Shown: positions 46,727 through 55,330 of the stretch, one piece after another
How positions within the stretch are numbered: position 1 is the first letter of the stretch
How the letters are laid out: each line of letters begins with the position of its first letter
Assembly (NCBI RefSeq): GCF_024606225.1
Contig: NZ_JAGRPU010000002.1
Location: 62,001-126,000 of the forward strand
Length of the DNA: 64,000 nt
Direction of reading: 5' to 3'
From: Endozoicomonas sp. ISHI1
Lineage (GTDB): Bacteria > Pseudomonadota > Gammaproteobacteria > Pseudomonadales > Endozoicomonadaceae
Notes under the pieces: model-generated
Database searches by the model: none
What the model was told of the DNA's origin: nothing
What the model saw: the letters and a program-made list of their open reading frames with translations, nothing else
Position numbers and translations under genes: made by a program

Positions 46727-47818
46727 TCAGACGTTGAAACGAAAATGCATCACATCGCCATCTTTAACGATATAGTCCTTGCCTTCAACTCTCAAACGAC
46801 CGGCTTCCTTGGCACCCTGCTCACCGTTGTACTGAACGAACTCATCATAAGCCGTCACTTCAGCACGAATAAATCCACGCTCAAAGTCAGTGTGGATCAC
46901 ACCTGCGGCCTGAGGTGCCGTGGCACCGATCTTCACGGTCCAGGCGCGAACCTCTTTAACTCCCGCAGTGAAGTAAGTCTGCAGTCCAAGCAGTTCATAA
47001 CCACCACGAATCACACGATCCAGGCCCGGCTCTTCCATACCCAGATCGGCCAGAAATTCATCCCGCTCTTCGTCTTCGAGTTCAGCGATCTCAGCTTCCA
47101 GCTTGTTGCAGACAGTCACTACAACGGAACCCTCGCTCTGAGCAATGTCACGGACAACATCAAGGTAAGGATTATCTTCAAAGCCATCTTCATCGACGTT
47201 GGCAATGTACATGGTGGGTTTCGTAGTAAGAAGATGGAAGGTTTTAGTCAGCTTTTGCTCTTCGTCAGTCATATCCAGAGAACGAACAGGACGACCCTCT
47301 TCCAGATGAGGAACAATTCTTTCCAGCAGGGCTTTCTGGGCTTTTGCATCCTTGTCGCCACTCTTGGCTACACGGGTTACACGCTGCAGCTGCTTTTCAC
47401 AACTTTCCAGGTCGGCCATGGCCAGCTCGATATTGATAATGCCAATATCCGCCGCCGGATCGATCTTGTTGGCCACATGGATAACGTTGTCATTCTCAAA
47501 GCAACGAACCACGTGGGCAATAGCATCTGTCTCACGAATATTAGCCAGGAATTTGTTGCCCAAACCTTCACCCTTGGAGGCACCTTCTACCAGGCCAGCA
47601 ATATCGACAAATTCCATAGTAGTGGGCAACACACGCTCAGGCTTAACAATTTCAGCCAGCCTGTTCAGACGAGGATCGGGCATAGCCACGACACCCGAAT
47701 TTGGTTCAATAGTACAGAAAGGAAAGTTTTCTGCATCAATCCCTGCCTTGGTCAAAGCATTGAACAGTGTTGATTTGCCGACGTTGGGCAGACCAACGAT
47801 GCCACATTTAAAGCCCAT
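46727..47818 (-). CDS. ychF: ribosome-binding ATPase YchF
   Basis: 363 residues, full length. An Obg-family start ([19 protein letters not shown], Walker A) with [10 protein letters not shown] and [22 protein letters not shown] follows. The NKXD position is altered as in all YchF proteins, which prefer ATP. The C-terminal TGS domain ends in [19 protein letters not shown]. YchF binds ribosomes and modulates the oxidative stress response. In Pseudomonas it directly follows pth; here about 6 kb of arsenic genes and ddl lie between. Confidence 0.98.
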   Translation of the reverse strand: MGFKCGIVGLPNVGKSTLFNALTKAGIDAENFPFCTIEPNSGVVAMPDPRLNRLAEIVKPERVLPTTMEFVDIAGLVEGASKGEGLGNKFLANIRETDAIAHVVRCFENDNVIHVANKIDPAADIGIINIELAMADLESCEKQLQRVTRVAKSGDKDAKAQKALLERIVPHLEEGRPVRSLDMTDEEQKLTKTFHLLTTKPTMYIANVDEDGFEDNPYLDVVRDIAQSEGSVVVTVCNKLEAEIAELEDEERDEFLADLGMEEPGLDRVIRGGYELLGLQTYFTAGVKEVRAWTVKIGATAPQAAGVIHTDFERGFIRAEVTAYDEFVQYNGEQGAKEAGRLRVEGKDYIVKDGDVMHFRFNV

Positions 47819-48106
47819 AAAAAGTTACCAGGGGAAATTCAAAAAATTTGGGGAACGATTATAAAGCCCGACCTGAATTGACACCAGTATTATGCCTGAC
47901 TGTTGCTCCCGGATTTATACTAACCCAAACTAACGAGATTCCTACGTCAGCATAACAGCAGCTGGCATGCAGACAATCTCACAGAAAGCTTTGAAAAAAT
48001 AACCAGAGCCATGAATCCAAATCACAGTTTCTGCAGTATAGGTATGCAATAGCAGACGGGAATCTCGCTCTTTCGTTCACATCAGCCAAATCTAAATCAA
48101 AGAATA

Positions 48107-48814
48107 ATGATGGGCCACGAACTTAATCTGATACAAAAGACAACATTAATACTTGTGTGCAAGAAACCAACCTTATGTCAGGGAAAACAGCGTCTCGCTG
48201 CTGACATAGGGACTGAAGAGGCTCTGACTGTTGCTCAACACCTGCTTGCTTGCGCGCTGGAAGATTTATCAGAGTGGCCAGGCCAAAAGGTAATTGCCCC
48301 CTCTCATGAAAGCGACTGTGAATGGGCCAGTCAGCTTCTGGAAGACGAGCACGCCCTGATAGTACCCCAAGGCTCAGGTAACCTCGGTGCGAGACTGAAT
48401 CACATCGACAATGAACTGAGACGCCAGGGAAAAGAAAGCCTCATCTATATCGGCAGTGACTCTCCGACACTCAGCTTCAGGCACCTCTCGGACGCAGCAC
48501 AAAGACTCAAGACATACGACACAGTATTCAGCAAGGCCAGTGATGGCGGTGTCACCATCATGGCAAACCGAACTCATTGGCCTGACCTTTCAAACCTGCC
48601 CTGGAGCACAGAATCTCTGGAAGCTTCACTGGCCAAACTTTGTCGTCAATCATGCTTATCCGTCGGCTATGCTCTTTCTGGTCAGGATGTTGATCATTCA
48701 GAGGATTTGCTCGGAGTTTTCCCCGAACTGAATAGTGACAACCGACCTGCCCGAAGGGCACTGGCAAAACACATTAGAACTGTTTTCAAACAAGGAGACA
48801 CCCCTCATGCATGA
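48107..48814 (+). CDS. DUF2064/TIGR04282-type glycosyltransferase, arsenosugar operon
   Basis: 235 residues with two adjacent ATG codons at the start. The fold is GT-A like: TTLILVCKKP..GKQRLAADIGTEEAL at the N-terminus, IYIGSDSPTLSFRHLSDAAQRL as nucleotide-sugar region, and FSKASDGGVTIMAN near the site. This matches the DUF2064 family, a branch of which is named arsenosugar biosynthesis glycosyltransferase. First gene of a six-gene operon; its stop overlaps the next start by 8 bases. Its chemical role in the pathway is inferred from the family and context. Confidence 0.82.
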   Translation: MMGHELNLIQKTTLILVCKKPTLCQGKQRLAADIGTEEALTVAQHLLACALEDLSEWPGQKVIAPSHESDCEWASQLLEDEHALIVPQGSGNLGARLNHIDNELRRQGKESLIYIGSDSPTLSFRHLSDAAQRLKTYDTVFSKASDGGVTIMANRTHWPDLSNLPWSTESLEASLAKLCRQSCLSVGYALSGQDVDHSEDLLGVFPELNSDNRPARRALAKHIRTVFKQGDTPHA

Positions 48815-49859
48815 AACAGTACAGAATTACTATGGCAAGACCCTTCAGGGCAGCAACGACCTCCAGACCAATGCCTGCTGCACAGATACAGCCATGCCAG
48901 GCCATCTGAAAAGCGCTCTTGCCAACATACATGACGAGGTTCTGAGCCATTATTACGGCTGCGGACTGGTCTGCCCTGAGCAACTACAGGGCGCCAGAAT
49001 ACTGGATCTTGGCTCCGGATCGGGTCGTGACTGTTATGCTCTGGCTCAGATGGTAGGAGAGCAGGGTTATGTCGTCGGTGTCGACATGACAGACGAACAG
49101 CTTGCCATAGCCAACCGACATGTCGAATACCACCGGGAAAAATTCGGCTATTCAAAAGCCAACACAGAGTTCCTTAAAGGCTATATTGAGAAGCTGGATC
49201 AACTGAGCCTTGAAGAAAACAGCTTCGACATGATCATTTCAAACTGCGTAATCAACCTTTCTCCGGACAAGGAAGCGGTACTCAGGGAAGCCTGGCGTCT
49301 GCTAAAATCAGGCGGCGAACTCTACTTCTCTGACGTCTATTCTGATCGCCGCATTCCCGCTGAACTGGTTAATGATCCGGTTCTTTATGGAGAATGTCTG
49401 AGTGGCGCTCTTTATTGGAATGACTTTTTGAATCTGGCTAAAAAGGCCGGTTTCACGGATCCCAGGCTTGTGGAAGACAAGCCTGTCACCATCAATAATA
49501 GTGAGATAGAAGCCAGAGTAGGTAACATCCGGTTTTTCTCTGCGACTTATCGATTGTTCAAACTACCAGAACTGGAAAGTCATTGTGAGGATTATGGGCA
49601 GGCTGTGATCTATAAAGGCACGATTGATCACCACCCCGACACCTTCTATCTGGATGGACATCATCCCATTACCCAAGGCAAGGTTTTCCCGGTTTGCGGC
49701 AACACCTGGAGAATGTTGCACGACACAAGATTCCGTGAACACTTTGAATTCATTGGCAACTTCAGCACCCACTATGGCATTTTTGATGACTGCGGAATTT
49801 CATTGCCCTTCTCATCTTCGACCAATGAGAACACAGGAAGTAATGGATCATGCTGCTAA
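48807..49859 (+). CDS. arsM: ArsM-like arsenite S-adenosylmethionine methyltransferase
   Basis: 350 residues from the ATG at 48807 (GGAGACACCCCTC before it). A class I SAM fold: ILDLGSGSGRDCYALAQMVGE, GVDMTDEQLAIA, FDMIISNCVINLSPDKEAVLREAWRLLKSGGELYFSDVY. ArsM-type cysteines are in place: NACCTD near residue 30, NCVINLS in the middle, GECLSGALYW after it. The C-terminus ends in Cys-Cys, as in many ArsM. The enzyme methylates As(III) stepwise to mono- and dimethyl arsenicals. It overlaps the next gene by 10 bases. Confidence 0.9.
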   Translation: MHETVQNYYGKTLQGSNDLQTNACCTDTAMPGHLKSALANIHDEVLSHYYGCGLVCPEQLQGARILDLGSGSGRDCYALAQMVGEQGYVVGVDMTDEQLAIANRHVEYHREKFGYSKANTEFLKGYIEKLDQLSLEENSFDMIISNCVINLSPDKEAVLREAWRLLKSGGELYFSDVYSDRRIPAELVNDPVLYGECLSGALYWNDFLNLAKKAGFTDPRLVEDKPVTINNSEIEARVGNIRFFSATYRLFKLPELESHCEDYGQAVIYKGTIDHHPDTFYLDGHHPITQGKVFPVCGNTWRMLHDTRFREHFEFIGNFSTHYGIFDDCGISLPFSSSTNENTGSNGSCC

Positions 49860-50779
49860 CCGATACACCTCCAAACGCTAAAAGCCAGAATTGGCACTTT
49901 ACGCCTGATGGCAGCCCCAGAGGCTATATCAAACCCCATCAATTGAAAGAGCTTTGGTTTCATACCGGAACCCGCTGCAATCTTTCCTGTAGCTTTTGTC
50001 TGGAAGGTTCAAGTCCGGCCAGCAAGAGGCTGGATGCCCCCACTCTCAAAGAAGTAAAACCATATATTGATGAAGCACTTGAGCTGGGTGTTGAACAGTT
50101 CTCACTTACCGGAGGTGAGCCTTTTGTCATCAAAGACATTATCCGGATTCTGGACTACGCCTCTCAGCATCGCCCCTGCCTGGTTCTGACCAACGGCACA
50201 ACACCCATGATCAAAAGGCTCGATGAACTGGCCCGTTTGAGTGATAACCCTTACTCCATTTCCCTGAGAGTCAGCCTGGACCATCCAAACGCTGAACAGC
50301 ATGACGCAGGACGAGGTAAAGACAGTTTTGCCACCGCTCTTTCAGGACTGAAATTACTCCATGAAAAGGGCTTTAACGTATCAGTCGCCAGACATATGGA
50401 AGCAGACGAAAACACTGCAGAGGTTGAGCAGGCCTTCAGGGATCTTTTTGAACTGAACGGTTTGCCGGTCAATATGAAACAAGTGGCCTTTCCGGATTTC
50501 CTGCCACCCGGTTCTTTACCGGATGTCCCCCACGTCAGCACAGACTGTATGACCCGCTACCAGACAGAAGAGAGTCGTCGTCAATTTATGTGCGCGTTTT
50601 CCAAAATGATGGTCAAACAGAATGGGCAGATGCAGGTTTATGCCTGCACACTGGTGGATGACGATAGCGAGTACAACCTGGGGAAAAATTTACGAACGAG
50701 CCTGACTCAAACCATCAGTATGAAACACCACCGCTGTTACAGCTGTTTTGCTTTCGGTTCTTCCTGCAGCGAACTCTAA
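49850..50779 (+). CDS. radical SAM enzyme, arsenosugar operon
   Basis: 309 residues. The iron-sulfur motif CX3CX2C is present as CNLSCSFC at about residues 43-50, and FSLTGGEPFVIKDI is the SAM-binding GGE motif. C-terminal cysteines (CAFSKMM..QVYACTL..CYSCFAFGSSC) could hold an auxiliary cluster. In known arsenosugar loci the radical SAM enzyme ArsS transfers a 5'-deoxyadenosyl group to dimethylarsinous acid. Here the motif lacks the HCH form I associate with ArsS and is closer to MoaA-like enzymes, so it may be an alternative to ArsS. Function is inferred from position after arsM. Confidence 0.75.
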   Translation: MLLTDTPPNAKSQNWHFTPDGSPRGYIKPHQLKELWFHTGTRCNLSCSFCLEGSSPASKRLDAPTLKEVKPYIDEALELGVEQFSLTGGEPFVIKDIIRILDYASQHRPCLVLTNGTTPMIKRLDELARLSDNPYSISLRVSLDHPNAEQHDAGRGKDSFATALSGLKLLHEKGFNVSVARHMEADENTAEVEQAFRDLFELNGLPVNMKQVAFPDFLPPGSLPDVPHVSTDCMTRYQTEESRRQFMCAFSKMMVKQNGQMQVYACTLVDDDSEYNLGKNLRTSLTQTISMKHHRCYSCFAFGSSCSEL

Positions 50780-50803
50780 TCATCAGTACATCAAAAGGAA
50801 TTT

Positions 50804-51244
50804 ATGATGGATAAAACCCGAATACTGTTCCTCTGCACAGGCAACTCCTGCCGCAGCCAGATGGCGGAAGGCTGGGCCAGAAACCTGCTCCCTTCAAGCT
50901 ATGAGACCTTCTCCGCTGGACTGGAAGCCCACGGGCTCAATCCATCCGCAGTCAGGGTCATGCAGGAAGCGGGCATTGATATCAGCCAACAGCTGTCGCA
51001 GACCCTTGAAGATCTGAATCAGAAACATTTCGACTTTATTATCACCGTTTGTGATCACGCCCATAAAACCTGCCCAACGCCCAAAGAGGGGCAGATCATA
51101 CTCAAACGTTTCGATGACCCTCCCCGACTGGCTAAATCGGTGAAAACAGAAGAAGAATCGTTGGCAATTTACCGTCGTGTAAGAGACGAGATCAGAGTGT
51201 GGGTAAATCAGCTTCCCGACCAGATCCAACAGTTGTCTGATTAA
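50804..51244 (+). CDS. arsC: thioredoxin-coupled arsenate reductase (low-MW phosphatase fold)
   Basis: 146 residues. Starts with the P-loop FLCTGNSCRSQMAEG, whose Cys is the nucleophile. The two further redox cysteines, CDHAHKTC, are in the place of Cys82/Cys89 of the Staphylococcus/Bacillus ArsC. RFDDPPRLAKS supplies the general-acid Asp. It reduces arsenate to arsenite with thioredoxin, feeding the ArsM enzyme two genes upstream. Confidence 0.92.
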   Translation: MMDKTRILFLCTGNSCRSQMAEGWARNLLPSSYETFSAGLEAHGLNPSAVRVMQEAGIDISQQLSQTLEDLNQKHFDFIITVCDHAHKTCPTPKEGQIILKRFDDPPRLAKSVKTEEESLAIYRRVRDEIRVWVNQLPDQIQQLSD

Positions 51245-51269
51245 TTCACCACAATGAAAAGGAAACATT

Positions 51270-52130
51270 ATGCTGGCAGTGATTGGCGGAACAGGCATCT
51301 ATAAACTCGATGGACTTGAGGTATTGAATGAGCAGAAGATTGAAACACCTTACGGCTCTCATTCAGGTACAATAACGACAGGTCTTTTTAATCAACAAAA
51401 GCTGTTGTTCTTGCCCAGACATGGAAGTGGCCACGAACTCTTGCCCCATGAAGTCAATTATCGAGCCAATATCTGGGCATTAAAAAGTCTGGGGGCGACT
51501 CGGGTAATAGGCCTTTCTGCGGTGGGCAGCCTGCAGGAGGAAATTGCGCCTGGTGAATTATCTCTGGTCAGTCAGTACTTCGACTTTGTAAAAGGACAGC
51601 GGGAAAAAAGCTTTTTCGGTAACGGTCTTGTCGCTCACGTCTCCACCGCACTACCGAGTTGTCATCATCAATCAGAACAGCTGCTCAGCGCTGCTAACTC
51701 AGCAGAGATAGGACTGCACAAAGAGAAAACCTATGCCTGCGTTGACGGTCCCAGGCTGGGTAGTCGTGCAGAAAGCCTGTTCCTGAAAAATGCCGCTCAG
51801 TGCGACGTTGTGGGCATGACCAATGTGCCTGAAGCGTTTCTGGCGAGAGAAGCTCAACTCTGTTATACAACCATCGCCATTGCCACCGATTATGACTGCT
51901 GGAAGGACGATCCTTCAGCCCACGCCAGTGTTGAGCAGATCGTTGCCAGATACGACAGAAGCCTGGCACTGGCCAGAGAGTTGTTAAGACAGTATCTGAA
52001 ACAACAACAAGAAACGCCCCACGACAACACCCAATGCAACTGCAGGAGCGCACTGAAATCAGCACTACTCTCCCCTGAGAACAACTTGGGTCAGGAACAA
52101 AAAGCATTGCTCGAAGTATTGCAAAAATAA
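51270..52130 (+). CDS. MTAP/PNP-family nucleoside phosphorylase, arsenosugar operon
   Basis: 286 residues. Motifs of 5'-methylthioadenosine phosphorylase are present: VIGGTGIY, FLPRHGSGHELLPHEVNYRANIWALKSLG, CVDGPRLGSRAE and VGMTNVPEAFLAREAQLCYTTIAIATDYD. In this context the likely substrate is 5'-deoxy-5'-dimethylarsinoyl-adenosine, from which phosphorolysis removes adenine to give the arsinoyl-ribose phosphate. A role in MTA salvage is the alternative, but no mtn genes are nearby. The C-terminal 30 residues beyond the normal end are polar and variable. Confidence 0.88.
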   Translation: MLAVIGGTGIYKLDGLEVLNEQKIETPYGSHSGTITTGLFNQQKLLFLPRHGSGHELLPHEVNYRANIWALKSLGATRVIGLSAVGSLQEEIAPGELSLVSQYFDFVKGQREKSFFGNGLVAHVSTALPSCHHQSEQLLSAANSAEIGLHKEKTYACVDGPRLGSRAESLFLKNAAQCDVVGMTNVPEAFLAREAQLCYTTIAIATDYDCWKDDPSAHASVEQIVARYDRSLALARELLRQYLKQQQETPHDNTQCNCRSALKSALLSPENNLGQEQKALLEVLQK

Positions 52131-52132
52131 TC

Positions 52133-52846
52133 ATGTCCAGCATAACAGCAATCGTGCCTCTGGGTCCCGGTGAGCCAGAATGGCCGGTTCTTCTTGAACA
52201 ATTTAGCCTGCTTCCAGCTGGCAGCGAGATTATCCTCGTTGGCTATAAGGACCAGCAGCGCCCTGCCAAACTGGATCAACTTCCGCCCCCTTTGCTTCAT
52301 CTCAAATGGTTTTGGTGCACTGCAGAACAAGGACGTGCCTGCCAGCTCAACGCAGGAGCTCGAGAAGCCACAGGTGACTACCTCTGGTTTTTGCATGCAG
52401 ACACAATACTGAACAAAGGGAACGTTCAGAGTTTATTGAATGCCATTAATCAGCATCCAGAACGATTGTTTTATTTTGATCTCTGGTTTTACGACAAGCA
52501 TACCCTCCGGTTATCCATCAACGAATGGGGAGCCAGATTCCGCTCCAATGTTCTGGGGTGTCCTTATGGAGATCAAGGGTTTTGCATTAGCAGGACACAG
52601 TTTCTAAACCTGAAGGGCTATCCTACCAACACTGGTTACGGCGAAGATCATGTATTTGTCTGGAAAGCCCGGCAAAACAAGATCCACCTCCACCCCTGTC
52701 GGACCAGACTGGGCACCAGCGCAAGAAAGTATCATGAAAGAGGCTGGCTAAATCTAACCCTGAAATACCAGCGTCTCTGGCTCAAGCAGGCGACACCGGA
52801 ATTTTTTAAATGGCTCAGGATAAAACCAGACAGAAACAGACTCTAA
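52133..52846 (+). CDS. family-2 glycosyltransferase, arsenosugar type (TIGR04283-like)
   Basis: 237 residues, starting 2 bases after the previous stop. A GT2 fold: ITAIVPLGPGEPEWPVLLEQF, the short AEQGRACQLNAGAREATGDYLWFLHADT, in which HADT is the metal-binding DXD-like motif, and GCPYGDQGFCISRTQFLNLKGYP near the acceptor site. This is the family often annotated as arsenosugar biosynthesis glycosyltransferase. It probably moves a sugar between nucleotide donor and dimethylarsinoyl riboside. Last gene of the operon; 83 bases later the ddl-like gene begins. Confidence 0.88.
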   Translation: MSSITAIVPLGPGEPEWPVLLEQFSLLPAGSEIILVGYKDQQRPAKLDQLPPPLLHLKWFWCTAEQGRACQLNAGAREATGDYLWFLHADTILNKGNVQSLLNAINQHPERLFYFDLWFYDKHTLRLSINEWGARFRSNVLGCPYGDQGFCISRTQFLNLKGYPTNTGYGEDHVFVWKARQNKIHLHPCRTRLGTSARKYHERGWLNLTLKYQRLWLKQATPEFFKWLRIKPDRNRL

Positions 52847-52929
52847 ATGGACTCATAAACCAGACTGGTCAGATTTGGCTTATGTACTAGGCTTGACTGA
52901 TCACAGCCCAAACTGAAGCCATTAGACGA

Positions 52930-53934
52930 ATGCCCGACAAAAGTAAAACGATTGCCATCATCTGTGGAGGTCTGTCTCCGGAAGCAGATGTTTCCAGGCT
53001 CTCGGCAAACCGTATCACCCCCTGCCTGGAAGAACATTATGGGAGAGCTGTCCATTTGGAACTCGACGAAACACTTCCGGAACAACTCGTAGCCCAACAG
53101 GTTGACGTTGCCTTTCCTGTCGCCCATGGCCCCTACGGCGAAGATGGCCGCCTGCAAGGGCTGCTGGATATTATGGGCATTCCTTACGTGGGTTCCGGAG
53201 CCCTGGCAAGCGCCTGCTCTCTGGATAAGGTGGTTACCAAACGCCTGCTGCAATCTGTCGGCATCCCTATGGCTAAGGACAGAGTCGTCTATCGTAATGA
53301 GAACTGTGAAGACGCCACCCTCGACTGTATCGAATCCCTTGGACATAAGGTCATCATCAAACCATCAGGTCAGGGTTCCGGTATTGGTATCCAGTTTGCC
53401 GTGGGCTATGAAGACCTGATGAGTAAACTGAAAACCGGCCTGCAAATGGATGAAAAACTCTTGGTCGAAGAGTTTGTCACCGGTCGGGAAATCACTGCCG
53501 GCGTTCTCCATCTGGATGACGACTACCAGGTTTTGCCCGTTACCGAAATTACCACACCAGATGGTGCCTGGTATGACTATGTTCACCGCTATACACCGGG
53601 CCTCAGTGATCATGTGATCCCCGCCAGAATTTCGGAGGATCAGTGTCGGAAAGTTCAACAGATTGCACTCAAGGCACACCAGATTTTAGGCTGTCAGGAC
53701 TTGAGTCGTTCTGACTTTATCGTTCCGGAATCAGGAGAGCCGGTATTTGCAGAACTGAACAACCTGCCGGGAATGACACCCACCAGCCTGTTTCCAGACG
53801 GTGCCAGACACGCAGGAATACCCTTTGACATCCTGATCTGTAAACTGGTGGATCAGGCTTTGAAACGGGGAGAAAACATGCGCAATGACAGAGAGTACTG
53901 GCCAATCCCCAAACTGGATATCAAGCCATCGTAA
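52930..53934 (+). CDS. ddl: D-alanine--D-alanine ligase-family ATP-grasp enzyme
   Basis: 334 residues. The Ddl start ICGGLSPEADVSRLSA, then VAFPVAHGPYGEDGRLQGLLDIMGIPYVGSGALASACSLDKVVTKRLL and the ATP-grasp block IIKPSGQGSGIGI, EEFVTGREITAGVL, and FAELNNLPGMTP with metal-binding Glu/Asn. All elements of D-Ala-D-Ala ligase are seen, so it would supply the dipeptide for peptidoglycan. It is not next to murC/ftsQ where ddlB usually lies, so it may be the DdlA paralogue or an enzyme with shifted specificity. Convergent with pth, two bases between the stops. Confidence 0.87.
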   Translation: MPDKSKTIAIICGGLSPEADVSRLSANRITPCLEEHYGRAVHLELDETLPEQLVAQQVDVAFPVAHGPYGEDGRLQGLLDIMGIPYVGSGALASACSLDKVVTKRLLQSVGIPMAKDRVVYRNENCEDATLDCIESLGHKVIIKPSGQGSGIGIQFAVGYEDLMSKLKTGLQMDEKLLVEEFVTGREITAGVLHLDDDYQVLPVTEITTPDGAWYDYVHRYTPGLSDHVIPARISEDQCRKVQQIALKAHQILGCQDLSRSDFIVPESGEPVFAELNNLPGMTPTSLFPDGARHAGIPFDILICKLVDQALKRGENMRNDREYWPIPKLDIKPS

Positions 53935-53936
53935 AA

Positions 53937-54530
53937 TCAGGCTTTAAAGGTATGTAACTCTTGAACGGCCTTGGCACGAGCACCATTGAAGGCTTCTGGA
54001 GAGATGCGGATGGCTTCGTCGATCACCGAGTCGATCTTTTGACGATCCGCCACGGAAGGCTTGTTCAGCACATAATTAACCACCTCCTTACTCTCGCCCG
54101 GATGACCAATACCCAGACGCAAACGCAGAAAGTCTTTATTATTTCCCAATGCTGAAATAATGTCCCGAAGACCGTTATGTCCACCGTGCCCACCGCCCTG
54201 CTTCAGACGACCGATACCAGCAGGCAGATCCAGCTCATCGTGAACAACAAGAATAGATTGGGGAGGAATCTTGAAAAAGGTGCTGATCGCACCCACCGCC
54301 TGACCACTGCGATTCATGAATGTGGTCGGGTTTAGCAGACGGACATCCTGTCCACCGATGGTAACGCGGGCAGCTAAACCAAAAAATTTCTTCTCGGGCT
54401 GCAAGCTGGTACCGTAGGCCCGGGCCAACTGCTCCACGTACCAGAAGCCGGCATTATGGCGAGTATCATCGTATTGAGCACCAGGGTTGCCGAGTCCGAC
54501 AACCAGCCTGATCGAGTGATCCTTCGCCAT
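53937..54530 (-). CDS. pth: peptidyl-tRNA hydrolase
   Basis: 197 residues from the ATG at 54530, preceded by GGAGG at ideal distance. VVGLGNPGAQYDDTRHNAGFW holds the catalytic His, and LLNPTTFMNRSGQAV, LVVHDELDLPAG (catalytic Asp) and GGHGGHNGLRDI complete the family. It releases peptides from stalled peptidyl-tRNA. Directly downstream of rplY, as in Pseudomonas. Confidence 0.97.
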   Translation of the reverse strand: MAKDHSIRLVVGLGNPGAQYDDTRHNAGFWYVEQLARAYGTSLQPEKKFFGLAARVTIGGQDVRLLNPTTFMNRSGQAVGAISTFFKIPPQSILVVHDELDLPAGIGRLKQGGGHGGHNGLRDIISALGNNKDFLRLRLGIGHPGESKEVVNYVLNKPSVADRQKIDSVIDEAIRISPEAFNGARAKAVQELHTFKA

Positions 54531-54586
54531 AACATCCTCCATAGCCCTGAGCTGCATATACAGCCCCGAACCATAAAAAAAGCTGA

Positions 54587-55219
54587 TTACTCTTCGCCGC
54601 CTTCTTCTTCAGAAGCTGCTTCTTCAGCTTCTTCTTTACCGCCACGGGTAGACTGAACAGAAGCAACGTCCAGATCGTGGCCTTCACCCTGCTGCAGAGC
54701 AACCAGCTCAACACCTGCAGGCATGGTCAGGTCAGTCAGGTGGATGTGACCACCCAACTCAACATCCGCCATATCAACTTCGATGAATTCAGGCAGGTCA
54801 GCAGGCAGACATTTAACTTCTACTTCAACACGAGCGTGAGTGATAGCGCCACCGGCTTTCACACCTACACAGCTGTCTTCGTTCAGGAAGTGCAGCGGGA
54901 TGTGAGTGGTTACCGCGTGAGCAGCGTCAACACGCAGGAAATCCAGGTGCATAGCAAAGTCTTTTGCCGGATGACGCTGCAGGTCCTTCAGGATAACCTG
55001 CTGGGAAGCACCTTCTACGTCCAGGGTAACAATCTGGGAGTAGAAAGATTCGGATTCCAGTGCCTTACGGATAGCACGGGCTTCCAGAGTAATTTGCGCG
55101 GGTTCCTGCTCGCCACCATAAATAACGGCAGGTACCCGTTCTGCACGACGCAGGCGGCGGCTCGCACCTTTCCCTACGTCCTTGCGTACAACAGCGCTCA
55201 GAGCGATAGCTTCAGACAT
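54587..55219 (-). CDS. rplY: 50S ribosomal protein L25/general stress protein Ctc
   Basis: 210 residues. The long (TL5/CTC) form: L25 domain starting [23 protein letters not shown], then a beta domain [19 protein letters not shown], and an acidic tail rich in Glu. Binds 5S rRNA. GGAGAAAG precedes the ATG. In the ancestral order this follows prs; here the restriction locus intervenes. Confidence 0.97.
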   Translation of the reverse strand: MSEAIALSAVVRKDVGKGASRRLRRAERVPAVIYGGEQEPAQITLEARAIRKALESESFYSQIVTLDVEGASQQVILKDLQRHPAKDFAMHLDFLRVDAAHAVTTHIPLHFLNEDSCVGVKAGGAITHARVEVEVKCLPADLPEFIEVDMADVELGGHIHLTDLTMPAGVELVALQQGEGHDLDVASVQSTRGGKEEAEEAASEEEGGEE

Positions 55220-55330
55220 TTTCTTTCTCCAAAGGAATACCTCAGCATCTTGCGACCAGATACCAAGGCTTTAATAAAGGCGCCATATCATACCGGCAAT
55301 CCAATAAATTGCAAAACAAAAGCTTGGGTT

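Noticed and set aside
53937-54530. Idea that ddl and pth form an antisense-regulated pair
   Set aside because: The two stops are 2 bases apart and no overlapping transcript signal or terminator is visible; convergent placement alone is not evidence.
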